The translations under genes and the position numbers were made by a program. Below are positions 26,920 to 35,593 of a DNA stretch of 64,000 bases, in pieces. Source of the DNA: Solirubrobacteraceae bacterium (GTDB taxonomy: Bacteria > Actinomycetota > Thermoleophilia > Solirubrobacterales > Solirubrobacteraceae). Numbering within the stretch: the stretch's first letter is position 1; each line of letters opens with the position of its first letter. Location: NCBI GenBank assembly GCA_030447275.1, contig JAUJPF010000003.1:108255-172254 (forward strand). The letters are read 5' to 3'. A model generated the notes under the pieces. The model made no database searches. It saw only the letters and a program-made list of their open reading frames with translations, and was not told where the DNA came from.

Positions 26920-29900
26920 GGCGCACCGCCCCGTCGACCCGAACCAGTCGTTCCCCGACCTCGAGCAGGAGGTCCTCCAGCGCTGGCGCGAGCGCGACGT
27001 CTTCCGCGAGTCGCTCCGCCGGCGCCAGGGGGCCGAGCCGTGGGTGTTCTACGAGGGGCCGCCGACCGCGAACGGCAGGCCCGGGGCGCACCACGTCCTC
27101 GCGCGCGTCTTCAAGGACATCTACCCGCGCTTCAAGACCATGCGCGGCCACTACGTGGAGCGCAAGGCGGGGTGGGACACCCACGGCCTGCCGGTCGAGA
27201 TCGCCGTGCAGAAGAAGCTCGGCATCGAGAACAAGAAGGAGATCGAGGAGTACGGCATCGCCGAGTTCAACCGGCAGTGCCGCGAGTCCGTGTTCGAGTA
27301 CCTGGAGGAATGGGACGCGCTGACCGAGCGGATCGGCTTCTGGATCGACCTCGGCGACGCGTACCGGACGCTCGACGCCACGTACATCGAGTCGGTGTGG
27401 TGGGCGCTGCGCCAGATCTACGACAAGGGCCTGCTCTACGAGGGCCACAAGGTCGTGCCGTACTGCCCGGGCTGCGGCACCGCGCTCTCGTCGCACGAGG
27501 TCGCGCTCGCCTACCGGACGGTCAAGGACCCGTCGGTCTACGTCCGCTTTCCCGTGGTCGAGGACGGCGGCCCGCTCCAGCGCGGCGACGAGCTGCTCGT
27601 GTGGACGACCACGCCGTGGACGCTGGTTTCCAACGCGGCGGTCGCCGTCGACCCCGAGCTCACGTACGTGCGCGCGAAGACCGGGCCGCTGGAGGCGCCG
27701 GTCGTGCTCGCCGAGGCGCTGGTCGAGCGCGTGCTGGGCTGCGACGACGTCAAGGTGCTCGAGCGCTTCCCGGGCGCGGCGATCGACGGCGTGCGCTACG
27801 AGCCCCCGTTCTCCTACATCCCCGGGCGCGAGTACGGCGAGCGCGGCCACAGCGTCCTGCTCGGCGACTTCGTCACCGCCGACGACGGCACCGGGCTCGT
27901 CCACACCGCGATCGCGTTCGGCGAGGACGACTTCCAGCTCGGCTGGCGGTACGGGCTGAACGTCGTCAACCCCGTCCGGCTCGACGGCACCTACGACGAG
28001 CGGATCGGCAAGTACGCCGGCCGGTTCGTCAAGGACGCCGACGCCGACCTCGTCGAGGACCTGCGCGCGCGCGGCAAGCTGCTGAAGAGCGAGGAGTACG
28101 AGCACGCGTATCCGTTCTGCTGGCGCTCGGGCGACCCGCTCCTGTACTACGCGAAGCCGGCCTGGTACATCAAGACCTCCCAGCTGCGCGACCGGCTGCT
28201 CGCCGCCAACGACTCGGTCAACTGGCACCCCGAGCACATCAAGGCCGGGCGGATGGGCAACTGGCTCGAGAACAACGTCGACTGGGCGCTGTCACGCGAG
28301 CGCTACTGGGGCACGCCGCTGCCGGTGTGGCGCTGCGAGGAGGGCCACCTGCACTGCGTCGGCTCGTTCGACGAGCTCGAGGAGCTGAGCGGCGTCCGGC
28401 TCGAGGACCCGCACCGCCCGTACGTCGACGAGGTCGGCTTCCCGTGCCCGTCGTGCTCGGGGCGGATGCAGCGCGTGCCCGAGGTCATCGACGTCTGGTT
28501 CGACTCGGGTGCGATGCCGTTCGCCCAGCACCACGCACCGTTCGAGAACGCGGAGCGCTTCGGGGCGCGGTTCCCGGCCGACTTCATCTGCGAGGCGCTC
28601 GACCAGACGCGCGGGTGGTTCTACTCGCTGCTGGCGATCTCGACGCTGCTGTTCGACCGCTCCTCGTACGAGAACGTCGTCTGCCTCGGGCTGATCCTCG
28701 ACAAGGACGCCCGCAAGATGTCCAAGTCGGTGGGGAACGTCGTCGACCCGTGGACCGTGATCGACGAGTACGGCGCCGACGCGTTCCGCTGGTACTTCTT
28801 CACCGCCAAGCAGCCGTGGGACGGCTACCAGTTCGACACCGAGCGCGTCGGCGACGGCGTGCGGTTCTTCCTCAAGCAGCTGTGGAGCACGTACTCGTTC
28901 TACGTCCTGTACGCGAACGCCAACGCGATCGAGGAGCCGCCGGCCGAGCCGGGGACCGAGCTCGAGGCGTGGATCCTGTCGCGCCTCGGCGACGCGACGG
29001 AGACGGTGACGCGCGGACTCGACGAGTACGACACGACGACGGCGGGGCGCGCGATCGCCGCGTTCGTCGGGGACCTGTCGAACTGGTACGTCCGCCGGTC
29101 GCGGCGCCGGTTCTGGGACGGCGACCCGGCCGCCTTCGGCACGCTGCGCGAGTGCCTGCTCACGGTCGCGAAGCTGCTCGCGCCGTTCGCGCCCTTCGTC
29201 GCGGACGAGCTGTACGACAACCTCGACGGGTCCGAGCCCAGCGTGCACCTCTGCGACTGGCCGGCGCCGCGCCCGCGCGACCTCGACCTCGAGCGGGACA
29301 TGGCGGTGGCGCGCGAGACCGTCCGGCTGGGGCTGTCGGCGCGCACCGCGGCCAAGGTCAAGGTGCGCCAGCCGCTGCGCGAGGCGGTCGTCGTTGCCGC
29401 AGGGCGGGAGCGCGACGCGATCGAGGCGCTCGCGGACGTCGTGCGCGAGGAGCTGAACGTCAAGGAGCTGCGCTTCGTCGAGCGCGCCGACGAGCTCGGC
29501 TCGTACGAGATCAAGCCGAACTACCGCACGCTCGGCCCGCGGTTCGGCAAGCACATGCCCGCGGTGGCCGAGGCGGTGGGGTCGCTCGACCCGGCGATCG
29601 TCGCCGACGCGCTGCGCGAGGGGCGCCACATCGGCGTGTCGGTCGGCGGCACCGACCACGAGGTCGGGCCGGACGACCTCCATCTCCGCCTGGAGCCGCT
29701 CGAGGGCTACCAGCTCGAGCGCGAGGCGTCGCACGCCGTAGCTCTCGATCTCTCCCTCGACGACGACCTGCGCCGGGAGGGACTGGCGCGCGAGGTGGTC
29801 CACGCCGTGCAGAACGCGCGCAAGGCGGCGGGGCTCGCGGTCGAGGACCGGATCGCGCTGACGCTCGGCGGCGACGGCGAGCTGCTCGACGCGGCCCGCA

Positions 29901-30022
29901 CGCACGAGGCGTACGTCAGCGGCGAGACGCTCGCAGTCGAGGTGGCCTACGACGGCGACGGCAAGGGCGAGCCGGCGACGATCGAGGGCCTCGAGCTGCG
30001 GATCGCGCTGACGCGGGCCTAG
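26918..30022 (+). CDS. ileS: isoleucyl-tRNA synthetase
   Basis: Charges tRNA-Ile with isoleucine; class I synthetase, 1034 residues. The HIGH box reads GAHH at residues 56-59 in PPTANGRPGAHH, and KMSKS is at 600-604. The editing domain lies between, with CPGC before it. The anticodon-binding region follows, without the C-terminal zinc finger of E. coli-type enzymes. Length and the HIGH spelling match the eukaryote-like (type 2) IleRS group, often less sensitive to mupirocin; that property is inferred from the group. The start is supported by the TACAAT box. Confidence 0.95.
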   Translation: MAHRPVDPNQSFPDLEQEVLQRWRERDVFRESLRRRQGAEPWVFYEGPPTANGRPGAHHVLARVFKDIYPRFKTMRGHYVERKAGWDTHGLPVEIAVQKKLGIENKKEIEEYGIAEFNRQCRESVFEYLEEWDALTERIGFWIDLGDAYRTLDATYIESVWWALRQIYDKGLLYEGHKVVPYCPGCGTALSSHEVALAYRTVKDPSVYVRFPVVEDGGPLQRGDELLVWTTTPWTLVSNAAVAVDPELTYVRAKTGPLEAPVVLAEALVERVLGCDDVKVLERFPGAAIDGVRYEPPFSYIPGREYGERGHSVLLGDFVTADDGTGLVHTAIAFGEDDFQLGWRYGLNVVNPVRLDGTYDERIGKYAGRFVKDADADLVEDLRARGKLLKSEEYEHAYPFCWRSGDPLLYYAKPAWYIKTSQLRDRLLAANDSVNWHPEHIKAGRMGNWLENNVDWALSRERYWGTPLPVWRCEEGHLHCVGSFDELEELSGVRLEDPHRPYVDEVGFPCPSCSGRMQRVPEVIDVWFDSGAMPFAQHHAPFENAERFGARFPADFICEALDQTRGWFYSLLAISTLLFDRSSYENVVCLGLILDKDARKMSKSVGNVVDPWTVIDEYGADAFRWYFFTAKQPWDGYQFDTERVGDGVRFFLKQLWSTYSFYVLYANANAIEEPPAEPGTELEAWILSRLGDATETVTRGLDEYDTTTAGRAIAAFVGDLSNWYVRRSRRRFWDGDPAAFGTLRECLLTVAKLLAPFAPFVADELYDNLDGSEPSVHLCDWPAPRPRDLDLERDMAVARETVRLGLSARTAAKVKVRQPLREAVVVAAGRERDAIEALADVVREELNVKELRFVERADELGSYEIKPNYRTLGPRFGKHMPAVAEAVGSLDPAIVADALREGRHIGVSVGGTDHEVGPDDLHLRLEPLEGYQLEREASHAVALDLSLDDDLRREGLAREVVHAVQNARKAAGLAVEDRIALTLGGDGELLDAARTHEAYVSGETLAVEVAYDGDGKGEPATIEGLELRIALTRA

Positions 30023-30081
30023 TGGCGGCGCGCCGCGGCCCCGGGGGGGCGAATCCTCCGCGCCGGCGGCCTCGTGTCGCC

Positions 30082-30399
30082 ATGGACACCGACGACCTCC
30101 GCACGATCCTCGAGACGATCCCCGCCGGGCGCTGGGCGAGCTACGCCGACGTCGTGGCCGCGGTGGGCGCCGCGCCGGCCGCTGCGCGGCGCATCAACCA
30201 GGCCCTCGTCAAGCACGCGCTGCCGAACGCCCACCGGGTGCTGAAGGGCGACGGCAGCATCGCCCCGACCGCGCTCGGCGACCCGGCCGCGGTGCGTGCG
30301 CGGCTCGAGGCCGACGGCGTGACGTTCGACGACCGCGACCGCGCGCCGCAGGAGGCGCGCTTTGAGCCGGAGGTCCTGCGGGCGGCGGAGGCGGCGTAG
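30082..30399 (+). CDS. MGMT DNA-binding-domain protein without the acceptor Cys (alkyltransferase-like)
   Basis: 105 residues matching the C-terminal DNA-binding domain of O6-alkylguanine-DNA alkyltransferase: IPAGRWASYADVVAAVG and RRINQALVKH. The active-site PCHRV reads NAHRVL here, so the alkyl-accepting Cys is Ala. That places it among alkyltransferase-like proteins, which bind O6-alkylguanine and hand it to nucleotide excision repair. Most of those have Trp at the Cys position, so this is an atypical spelling. It lies 59 nt after ileS. Confidence 0.75.
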   Translation: MDTDDLRTILETIPAGRWASYADVVAAVGAAPAAARRINQALVKHALPNAHRVLKGDGSIAPTALGDPAAVRARLEADGVTFDDRDRAPQEARFEPEVLRAAEAA

Positions 30400-30409
30400 C
30401 GGGGGGCCG

Positions 30410-30733
30410 CTACGCCAGGACCGGCGTGAGCTCGGCCTCGAGCTTCTTCTTCGGGTACGCGCCGATGATCGTCTTGGCCGGCTGGCCGTTCTTGAAGAGG
30501 ATCATCGTCGGGATCGAGAGGACGCCGAACTGCGCGGCCGTCTGCTGGTTCTCGTCGACGTTGAGCTTGACGACGCGCAGGTCGTCGCGCTCCTGAGCGA
30601 TCTCCTCGAGCACGGGCGCGACGACGCGGCACGGCCCGCACCAGGGCGCCCAGAAGTCGACGAGGGTCGGCTTGTCGGACTCGATGACCTCGGCCTGGAA
30701 GTTGGTGTCGGTGACGTTCGTGAGGTCGCTCAT
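30410..30733 (-). CDS. trxA: thioredoxin
   Basis: 107 residues with the redox motif WCGPC in LVDFWAPWCGPCRVVAP and the cis-Pro loop SIPTMILF. It reduces protein disulfides in the cytoplasm using thioredoxin reductase. The third ATG in the frame, at 30733 (MSDLTNVTD), is chosen: TATAGT on the minus strand (30741-30746) ends 7 nt before it, so transcription should start at this ATG and the upstream ones at 30742 would lie in the promoter. Confidence 0.93.
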   Translation of the reverse strand: MSDLTNVTDTNFQAEVIESDKPTLVDFWAPWCGPCRVVAPVLEEIAQERDDLRVVKLNVDENQQTAAQFGVLSIPTMILFKNGQPAKTIIGAYPKKKLEAELTPVLA

Positions 30734-30740
30734 GACCATC

Positions 30741-30746
30741 ACTATA
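30741..30746 (-). promoter_or_regulatory. -10 box TATAGT of trxA
   Basis: TATAGT sits 7 nt upstream of the ATG at 30733 on the minus strand. It overlaps the annotated-length ORF start, so it decides the true start. Confidence 0.5.
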
Positions 30747-30939
30747 GGAAGTGAAGCGGCTGGGTCGCCGGGTTGCGCGCTCGTCGGTCGCGGCGCCCCG
30801 CGCGGCTCCGGTCGTCGCGTGGCTTCGCCCTGACCTGCTCGACGAGGGAAGCGGGCCGTTCCTGCGCTCGTCGCCGCTCGGCTCGCTCCGCGCGGGCTTT
30901 CTCGGGTGACTCGCCGTCAGCGTCGAGTTCAGCGTCCAT
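30742..30939 (-). CDS. possible small charged protein
   Basis: A 65-residue frame (MDAELDADGESPEKARAE..., ending NPATQPLHFL) fills most of the 260-nt gap between trxA and the SpoIIM-like gene. It is very rich in Arg, Glu and Ala, with no recognised domain. Its stop overlaps the trxA -10 box. It may be real or a GC-rich chance frame. Confidence 0.25.
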   Translation of the reverse strand: MDAELDADGESPEKARAERAERRRAQERPASLVEQVRAKPRDDRSRAGRRDRRARNPATQPLHFL

Positions 30940-31001
30940 AGGGCGACGAACTCGACACTGAACGCGGATCAGCGCGCGAGCGTCGGTTGCGGGGTGCGCG
31001 C

Positions 31002-31685
31002 CTAGAGGAACCGCGGCGTCAGGAAGACCTCGACGACGGCCGAAACCGAGAGCACGGCGAAGGCCAGCGCGCTGGTCACGATCGTCGCGGCCATGAGCTG
31101 CTCCCACGCCCCGGCGCGGGCGGCCACGAGCCAGGCCGCGAGCGGCAGGAAGAGGGCGCACAGCTCCGGCACGGCGTGCAGCGACATGATCGCGAGCAGC
31201 TCGGCCGGCGCCATGTCGAGCTGCCACGACAGCGTCGACAGCCCCTCGCCGAGGACGAGCGCCTGGGTGCCCAGCGAGAAGAGCGTCGCCGCGGTGACGA
31301 AGGCGATCGCCGCCGGCCCGGCGACGTCGTGGACCTTGCGCCAGCGGCCGGAGTACGACTCGGCCTCGAGCGGCAGCGACGACTTCGCGATGAAGCCGGC
31401 GAGGCAGGCGAGCGAGTGCAGCGCGAGGACGAGCGAGTTGCGGAAGAGCACCCCGCCGACGTCGCTCCACGCCGCGGCGACGTTGACGCCGGGCAGCAGC
31501 ATCGGCGTCGCGTCCGGCGTCGAGCGCCAGGCGACGGCGAGCACCGCGGCGAGCAGCCCCGCGGTGACGAGCAGCGACAGCCCGACCCACCGTGCCAGCA
31601 CGGCCCACGGCTCGGCGTTCCACGCGCGCAGCGTCGCGCGGGTGTCCGCCCAGCCCTGGACGACGGCGAGGTCGTGTCCGTTCAC
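31002..31685 (-). CDS. SpoIIM/DUF95-like integral membrane protein
   Basis: 227 residues, about five membrane helices. The region from VLFRNSLVLALHSLACLAG through SLHAVPELCALFLPLAAWLV to VSAVVEVFLTPRFL matches the pattern of stage II sporulation M/DUF95 proteins (His-x-x-x-Glu-Leu in the helix and a terminal Glu...Thr-Pro). The GTG at 31685 overlaps the stop of the upstream glycosyltransferase by one base, so they are coupled. Role in non-sporulating actinobacteria is unknown; membrane remodelling is only a guess. Confidence 0.55.
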   Translation of the reverse strand: MNGHDLAVVQGWADTRATLRAWNAEPWAVLARWVGLSLLVTAGLLAAVLAVAWRSTPDATPMLLPGVNVAAAWSDVGGVLFRNSLVLALHSLACLAGFIAKSSLPLEAESYSGRWRKVHDVAGPAAIAFVTAATLFSLGTQALVLGEGLSTLSWQLDMAPAELLAIMSLHAVPELCALFLPLAAWLVAARAGAWEQLMAATIVTSALAFAVLSVSAVVEVFLTPRFL

Positions 31686-32461
31686 TATCCGGCAGTCGGC
31701 GCCTCGGCCCGCTCCGCCGCCGCCGGCTGGACGGATTGCCGAAGGGCGCGGCGCCGCAGCTGCGGCAGCAGGACGAACGCCTCGCCCGCGATCCTCAACG
31801 ACATCTTCGAGCGCCCGAACTCGCGCTCGCGGAACACGATCGGGACCTCGACGACGCTGAAGCCGGCGCGGACCGCGCGCAGCGTCAGCTCGACCTGGAA
31901 CGCATAGCCCTTCGAGCGCACCGTCGGCAGGTCGATCGCCTCGAGCACCTCGCGGCGGAAGCACTTGAACCCGCCGGTGAGGTCGCGGACCCGCAGCGAG
32001 AGCACCCGCTGCGCGTAGAAGCACCCGCCGCGCGAGACGAGCCGCCGCGTCAGCCCCCAGTCCGACACGCCGCCGCCCGGCACGTACCGCGACCCGAGCG
32101 CCAGGTCGGCGCCGCCGGCCACCGCCGCGATCAGGCGCTCGACGTCATTCGGGTCGTGCGAGAAGTCGGCGTCCATCTCGAGCACGAGCCCCGCGCCGCC
32201 CCGCAGCGCGTGGTCGAAGCCGGCCAGGTACGCCGGGCCCAGGCCCTGCGGAGCCGGGCGGTGCAGGACCTCGACCTCCTCGATCGCCGCCGCCAGCCGG
32301 TCGGCGATTGCCCCGGTGCCGTCAGGCGAGCCGTCGTCGACGATCAGCACCCGGTGCCCCTCGCACCGCGACCGCTCGAGCACCGGCAGCACGGCGCGGA
32401 CGATCCGCTCGACGTTGGCGGCCTCGTCGTAGGTCGGCAGGATCAGCCAGGCGGGCCCCAT
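31685..32461 (-). CDS. polyprenol monophosphomannose synthase-like GT2
   Basis: Family 2 glycosyltransferase, 258 residues, transferring a sugar from a nucleotide donor to polyprenyl phosphate. LPTYDEAANVERIV, VDDGSPDGTGAIAD, EMDADFSHDP (DxD metal site) and SRYVPGGGVSDWGLTRR are the hallmarks of DPM1/Ppm1-type enzymes. No C-terminal membrane helices, as in the soluble Ppm1 type. The product would feed GT39-type transferases such as the one at 47509-49023. The start at 32461 fits a -10 box at 32473-32478. Confidence 0.85.
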   Translation of the reverse strand: MGPAWLILPTYDEAANVERIVRAVLPVLERSRCEGHRVLIVDDGSPDGTGAIADRLAAAIEEVEVLHRPAPQGLGPAYLAGFDHALRGGAGLVLEMDADFSHDPNDVERLIAAVAGGADLALGSRYVPGGGVSDWGLTRRLVSRGGCFYAQRVLSLRVRDLTGGFKCFRREVLEAIDLPTVRSKGYAFQVELTLRAVRAGFSVVEVPIVFREREFGRSKMSLRIAGEAFVLLPQLRRRALRQSVQPAAAERAEAPTAG

Positions 32462-32471
32462 GGGGGCGACG

Positions 32472-32478
32472 TACCCTA
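32472..32478. promoter_or_regulatory. shared divergent -10 heptamer TACCCTA
   Basis: TACCCTA reads TACCCT on the plus strand (9 nt before the TTG at 32487) and TAGGGT on the minus strand (11 nt before the ATG at 32461). One heptamer thus appears to serve as -10 box for both divergent genes. Confidence 0.45.
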
Positions 32479-32486
32479 GCTCGACG

Positions 32487-34226
32487 TTGCCCGACTTCAC
32501 GAACGCCGCGATAGCGCAGTACTTCGACGAGCTGGGCGATCTGTACGAGCTCGACGGCGCGGTCGTCCACCGCGTGATGGCCTACCGCAACGCGGCCAAG
32601 GCGGTGCGCGACGCGCCGGTGTCGGTCGCGGCGCTGGCGAAGGAGGGGCGCGTGACGACGCTGCCCGGGATCGGCAAGACGCTCGAGGAGAAGATCGTCA
32701 CGCTGCTCGACACCGGCGGCATCCCGTCGCTCGACCGGCTGCGCGCGAAGTTCCCGCCCGGGCTGCTCGACATGACCCGCCTCCCCGGCCTCGGGCCGAA
32801 GCGGGCGCGCAAGCTCTTCGACGACCTCCGGATCGACAGCCTCGACGCGCTGCGCGAGGCCGCCGAGAGCGAGCGCCTGCGCGGCGTGCGCGGGTTCGGC
32901 CCGAAGTTCGAGCAGGCGGTCCTCGAGGCGTTCGCGGCGGGGGTGGCGGAGCGCCCGGCGCCGCGCGTGCTGCTGCCGCGCGCGCTCGGCATCGGCGAGC
33001 AGATCACCAGCGCGCTGCGCTCGCTGCCCGGCGTCGACCGCGTCGAGCTGGCCGGCTCGGCGCGGCGGCTCGCCGACAGCGTCAAGGACCTCGACGTCAT
33101 CGCCACCGCCTCGGACCCGAAGGCGCTCACCGGAGCGTTCGCGCGGCTCGACGTCATCGAGTCGGCGGGCTCAGCCGGCGAGAACGCGGTCCGCGGGCGG
33201 ACGCACAGCGGCCTCGCCGTCGACGTCCGCGTCGTCGAGCCCGACCTCTTCGGCAACCTGCTCCAGCACTTCACGGGCTCGAAGGACCACAACATGCAGC
33301 TCCGCGAGGCGATGGTCCGCCGCGGCCTGCACGTCTCCGAGTACGGGATCCTCGACGACGCCACCGGCGAGACGACGCGCTGCGCACGCGAGGAGGAGGT
33401 CTACGAGCGCCTCGGCCTCGCGTGGATCCCGCCCGAGCTGCGCGAGGGCCGCGGCGAGCTCGAGGCCGCCGCCGCGGGGACGCTGCCGCGGCTCATCGAG
33501 GTCTCAGACCTCAAGGGCGAGCTGCACAGCCACACCGTCCTCTCCGACGGGCGCCAGACCGCCGAGGAGATGGCGCTCGCCGCCCGCGAGCGCGGCCTCG
33601 AGTACATCGCCCACACCGACCACTCCGCCACGCACGGCTTCGGCAACCACGTCGACCCCGACACGCTGAAGGCCCAGATCGAGCACGTTCGCGAGCTCAA
33701 CGAGCGGATCGAGGGCATCGAGCTGCTGATCGGGACCGAGACGAACATCCTCCCCGACGGCTCGCCGGACTACGACGACGAGCTGCTCGCCGAGCTCGAC
33801 TGGGTCGTCGGGTCGGTGCACACGAGCTTCGGCATGGCCGAGCACGAGATGACCAAGCGCCTCGTCGCCGCCTGCGAGCACCCGTGGATCGACGCGATCG
33901 GCCACCCGACGGGGCGCAAGATCGAACGCCGCAAGCCCTACGCCGTGGACATGAACCGCGTCATCGAGGCGGCGGCCCGCACGCACACGATGCTCGAGAT
34001 CAACGCCGCGCCCGACCGCCGCGACCTCAACGACGTGCACGCGCGCAACGCGCGCGACGCCGGCGTCAAGATCCTCATCGACTCCGATGCCCACGGCGTC
34101 CGCGAGCTCGCGCTCGCGCGCTGGGGCGTCGCCACCGCGCGCCGCGCGTGGCTGACGCCCGACGACGTCGCCAACACGCGCCCGTGGCCCGAGTTCGCCG
34201 CGATGCGCAAGCGAGCGCGCGCGTAG
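32487..34226 (+). CDS. polX: family X DNA polymerase with PHP domain
   Basis: 579 residues. N-terminal helix-hairpin-helix and nucleotidyltransferase domains of family X (GSARRLADSVKDLDVIAT with the metal-binding Asp pair) precede a C-terminal PHP domain (ELHSHTVLSDGRQTAEEM, HTDHSATHGFGNH, NAAPDRRDLND). Bacterial PolX fills short gaps in base excision repair and has a Mn-dependent 3'-5' exonuclease in the PHP part. The TTG at 32487 is chosen: it gives the family start LPDFTNAAIAQYFDEL and follows a -10 box. The stop shares one base with the tryptophanase start. Confidence 0.88.
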   Translation: MPDFTNAAIAQYFDELGDLYELDGAVVHRVMAYRNAAKAVRDAPVSVAALAKEGRVTTLPGIGKTLEEKIVTLLDTGGIPSLDRLRAKFPPGLLDMTRLPGLGPKRARKLFDDLRIDSLDALREAAESERLRGVRGFGPKFEQAVLEAFAAGVAERPAPRVLLPRALGIGEQITSALRSLPGVDRVELAGSARRLADSVKDLDVIATASDPKALTGAFARLDVIESAGSAGENAVRGRTHSGLAVDVRVVEPDLFGNLLQHFTGSKDHNMQLREAMVRRGLHVSEYGILDDATGETTRCAREEEVYERLGLAWIPPELREGRGELEAAAAGTLPRLIEVSDLKGELHSHTVLSDGRQTAEEMALAARERGLEYIAHTDHSATHGFGNHVDPDTLKAQIEHVRELNERIEGIELLIGTETNILPDGSPDYDDELLAELDWVVGSVHTSFGMAEHEMTKRLVAACEHPWIDAIGHPTGRKIERRKPYAVDMNRVIEAAARTHTMLEINAAPDRRDLNDVHARNARDAGVKILIDSDAHGVRELALARWGVATARRAWLTPDDVANTRPWPEFAAMRKRARA

Positions 34227-35593
34227 TGGAGCGCTTCAGGACGATCATCGAGCCGTTCAGGATCCACTCCGTCGAGCCGATCCGGATGACGACGCGCGAG
34301 GAGCGCGGCCGCCACCTCGAGGAGGCGGGCTCCAACCTCTTCCGCCTGCACGCCGACCACGTCGCGATCGACCTGCTCACCGACTCCGGGACGGGCGCGA
34401 TGTCGGCCGAGCAGTGGGCGGGGGTGCAGCGCGGCGACGAGAGCTACGCCGGCTCACCGTCGTTCTACCGCTTCGAGGCGGCGGTCAAGGAGCTGTTCCC
34501 GTTCCGCCACGTCATCCCCACCCACCAGGGCCGGGCGGCGGAGCGCATCCTCTTCAGCCAGCTCGGCGGCGAAGGGAAGACGGTCCCCAACAACAGCCAC
34601 TTCGACACGACGCGCGCGAACGTCGAGTTCACGGGCGCCGCGGCCGTCGACCTGCTGATCGCCGACGGGCTCGACCCGTCGAGCGAGCACCCGTTCAAGG
34701 GGAACATGGACCTCGACCGGCTCGAGCAGGTGCTCGAAACCGACGACGTCCCGGTCGTCTTCGTCACCGTCACGAACAACTCGGGCGGCGGGCAGCCGGT
34801 CTCGCTCGAGAACCTGCGCGGCGTCCGCGCGCTGTGCGACCGCTTCGGCGTCCCGCTCTTCCTCGACGCGTGCCGGTTCGCCGAGAACGCGTGGTTCGTC
34901 AAGCAGCGCGAGCCGGGGCAGGGCGAGCGGGCGATCCCGGACATCGTGCGCGAGATGGCGTCGTACGCCGACGGCATGACGATGTCGGCGAAGAAGGACC
35001 CGCTCGGCAACATCGGCGGCTGGCTCGCGCTCGACGACGACGCGCTGGCCGAGCGCTGCCGGACGATGCTGATCCTCACCGAAGGGTTCCCGACGTACGG
35101 CGGGCTCGCGGGGCGCGACCTCGAGGCGATCGCCCAGGGGCTCAGGGAGGTCGTCGACGAGGACTACCTGCGCTACCGGATCAAGTCGACCGCCTACCTC
35201 GGCGACGCGTTGCACGCCGCGGGCGTGCCGGTGGTCCGGCCGATCGGCGGTCACGCGGTGTTCCTCGACGCGCGCGCTCTGCTGCCCCACGTGCCGCCGC
35301 TCGAGTACCCGGGGCAGGCGCTGGCCGTCGCGCTCTACCGCGAGGGCGCGATCCGCAGCTGCGAGATCGGGACCGTCATGTTCGGGCGCCGCGCCGACGG
35401 CACGGAGGAGCCGGCGCCGATGGACCTCGTCCGCCTGGCCATCCCGCGCCGGACGTACACGCAGTCACACGTCGACTACGTCATCGAGGTCGTCGCGTGG
35501 GTCGCCGAGCACGCCGGCGAGCTGGGCGGGATGCGGATCGTCGACGAGCCGCCTCAGCTGCGCCACTTCACCGCGTCGTTCGCGCCGCTGTGA
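34226..35593 (+). CDS. tnaA: tryptophanase / tyrosine phenol-lyase family PLP enzyme
   Basis: Beta-eliminating lyase, 455 residues, normal for the family; cleaves tryptophan to indole, pyruvate and ammonia, or tyrosine to phenol. Blocks: LLTDSGTGAMS, IPTHQGRAAERILF, TNNSGGGQPVS, FLDACRFAENAWF and the PLP lysine in MSAKKDPLGNIGG. Tryptophanase is preferred, but the two activities are not separable by eye. The GTG at 34226 overlaps the PolX stop by one base and the transporter start overlaps its own stop, so the three genes form one transcript. Confidence 0.82.
   Translation: MERFRTIIEPFRIHSVEPIRMTTREERGRHLEEAGSNLFRLHADHVAIDLLTDSGTGAMSAEQWAGVQRGDESYAGSPSFYRFEAAVKELFPFRHVIPTHQGRAAERILFSQLGGEGKTVPNNSHFDTTRANVEFTGAAAVDLLIADGLDPSSEHPFKGNMDLDRLEQVLETDDVPVVFVTVTNNSGGGQPVSLENLRGVRALCDRFGVPLFLDACRFAENAWFVKQREPGQGERAIPDIVREMASYADGMTMSAKKDPLGNIGGWLALDDDALAERCRTMLILTEGFPTYGGLAGRDLEAIAQGLREVVDEDYLRYRIKSTAYLGDALHAAGVPVVRPIGGHAVFLDARALLPHVPPLEYPGQALAVALYREGAIRSCEIGTVMFGRRADGTEEPAPMDLVRLAIPRRTYTQSHVDYVIEVVAWVAEHAGELGGMRIVDEPPQLRHFTASFAPL

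Noticed and set aside
26062..30399. A 1445-codon plus-strand frame covering the MarR and ileS genes
   Set aside because: It is out of frame with both recognised genes and is only real in its last 105 codons, which encode the MGMT-like protein.
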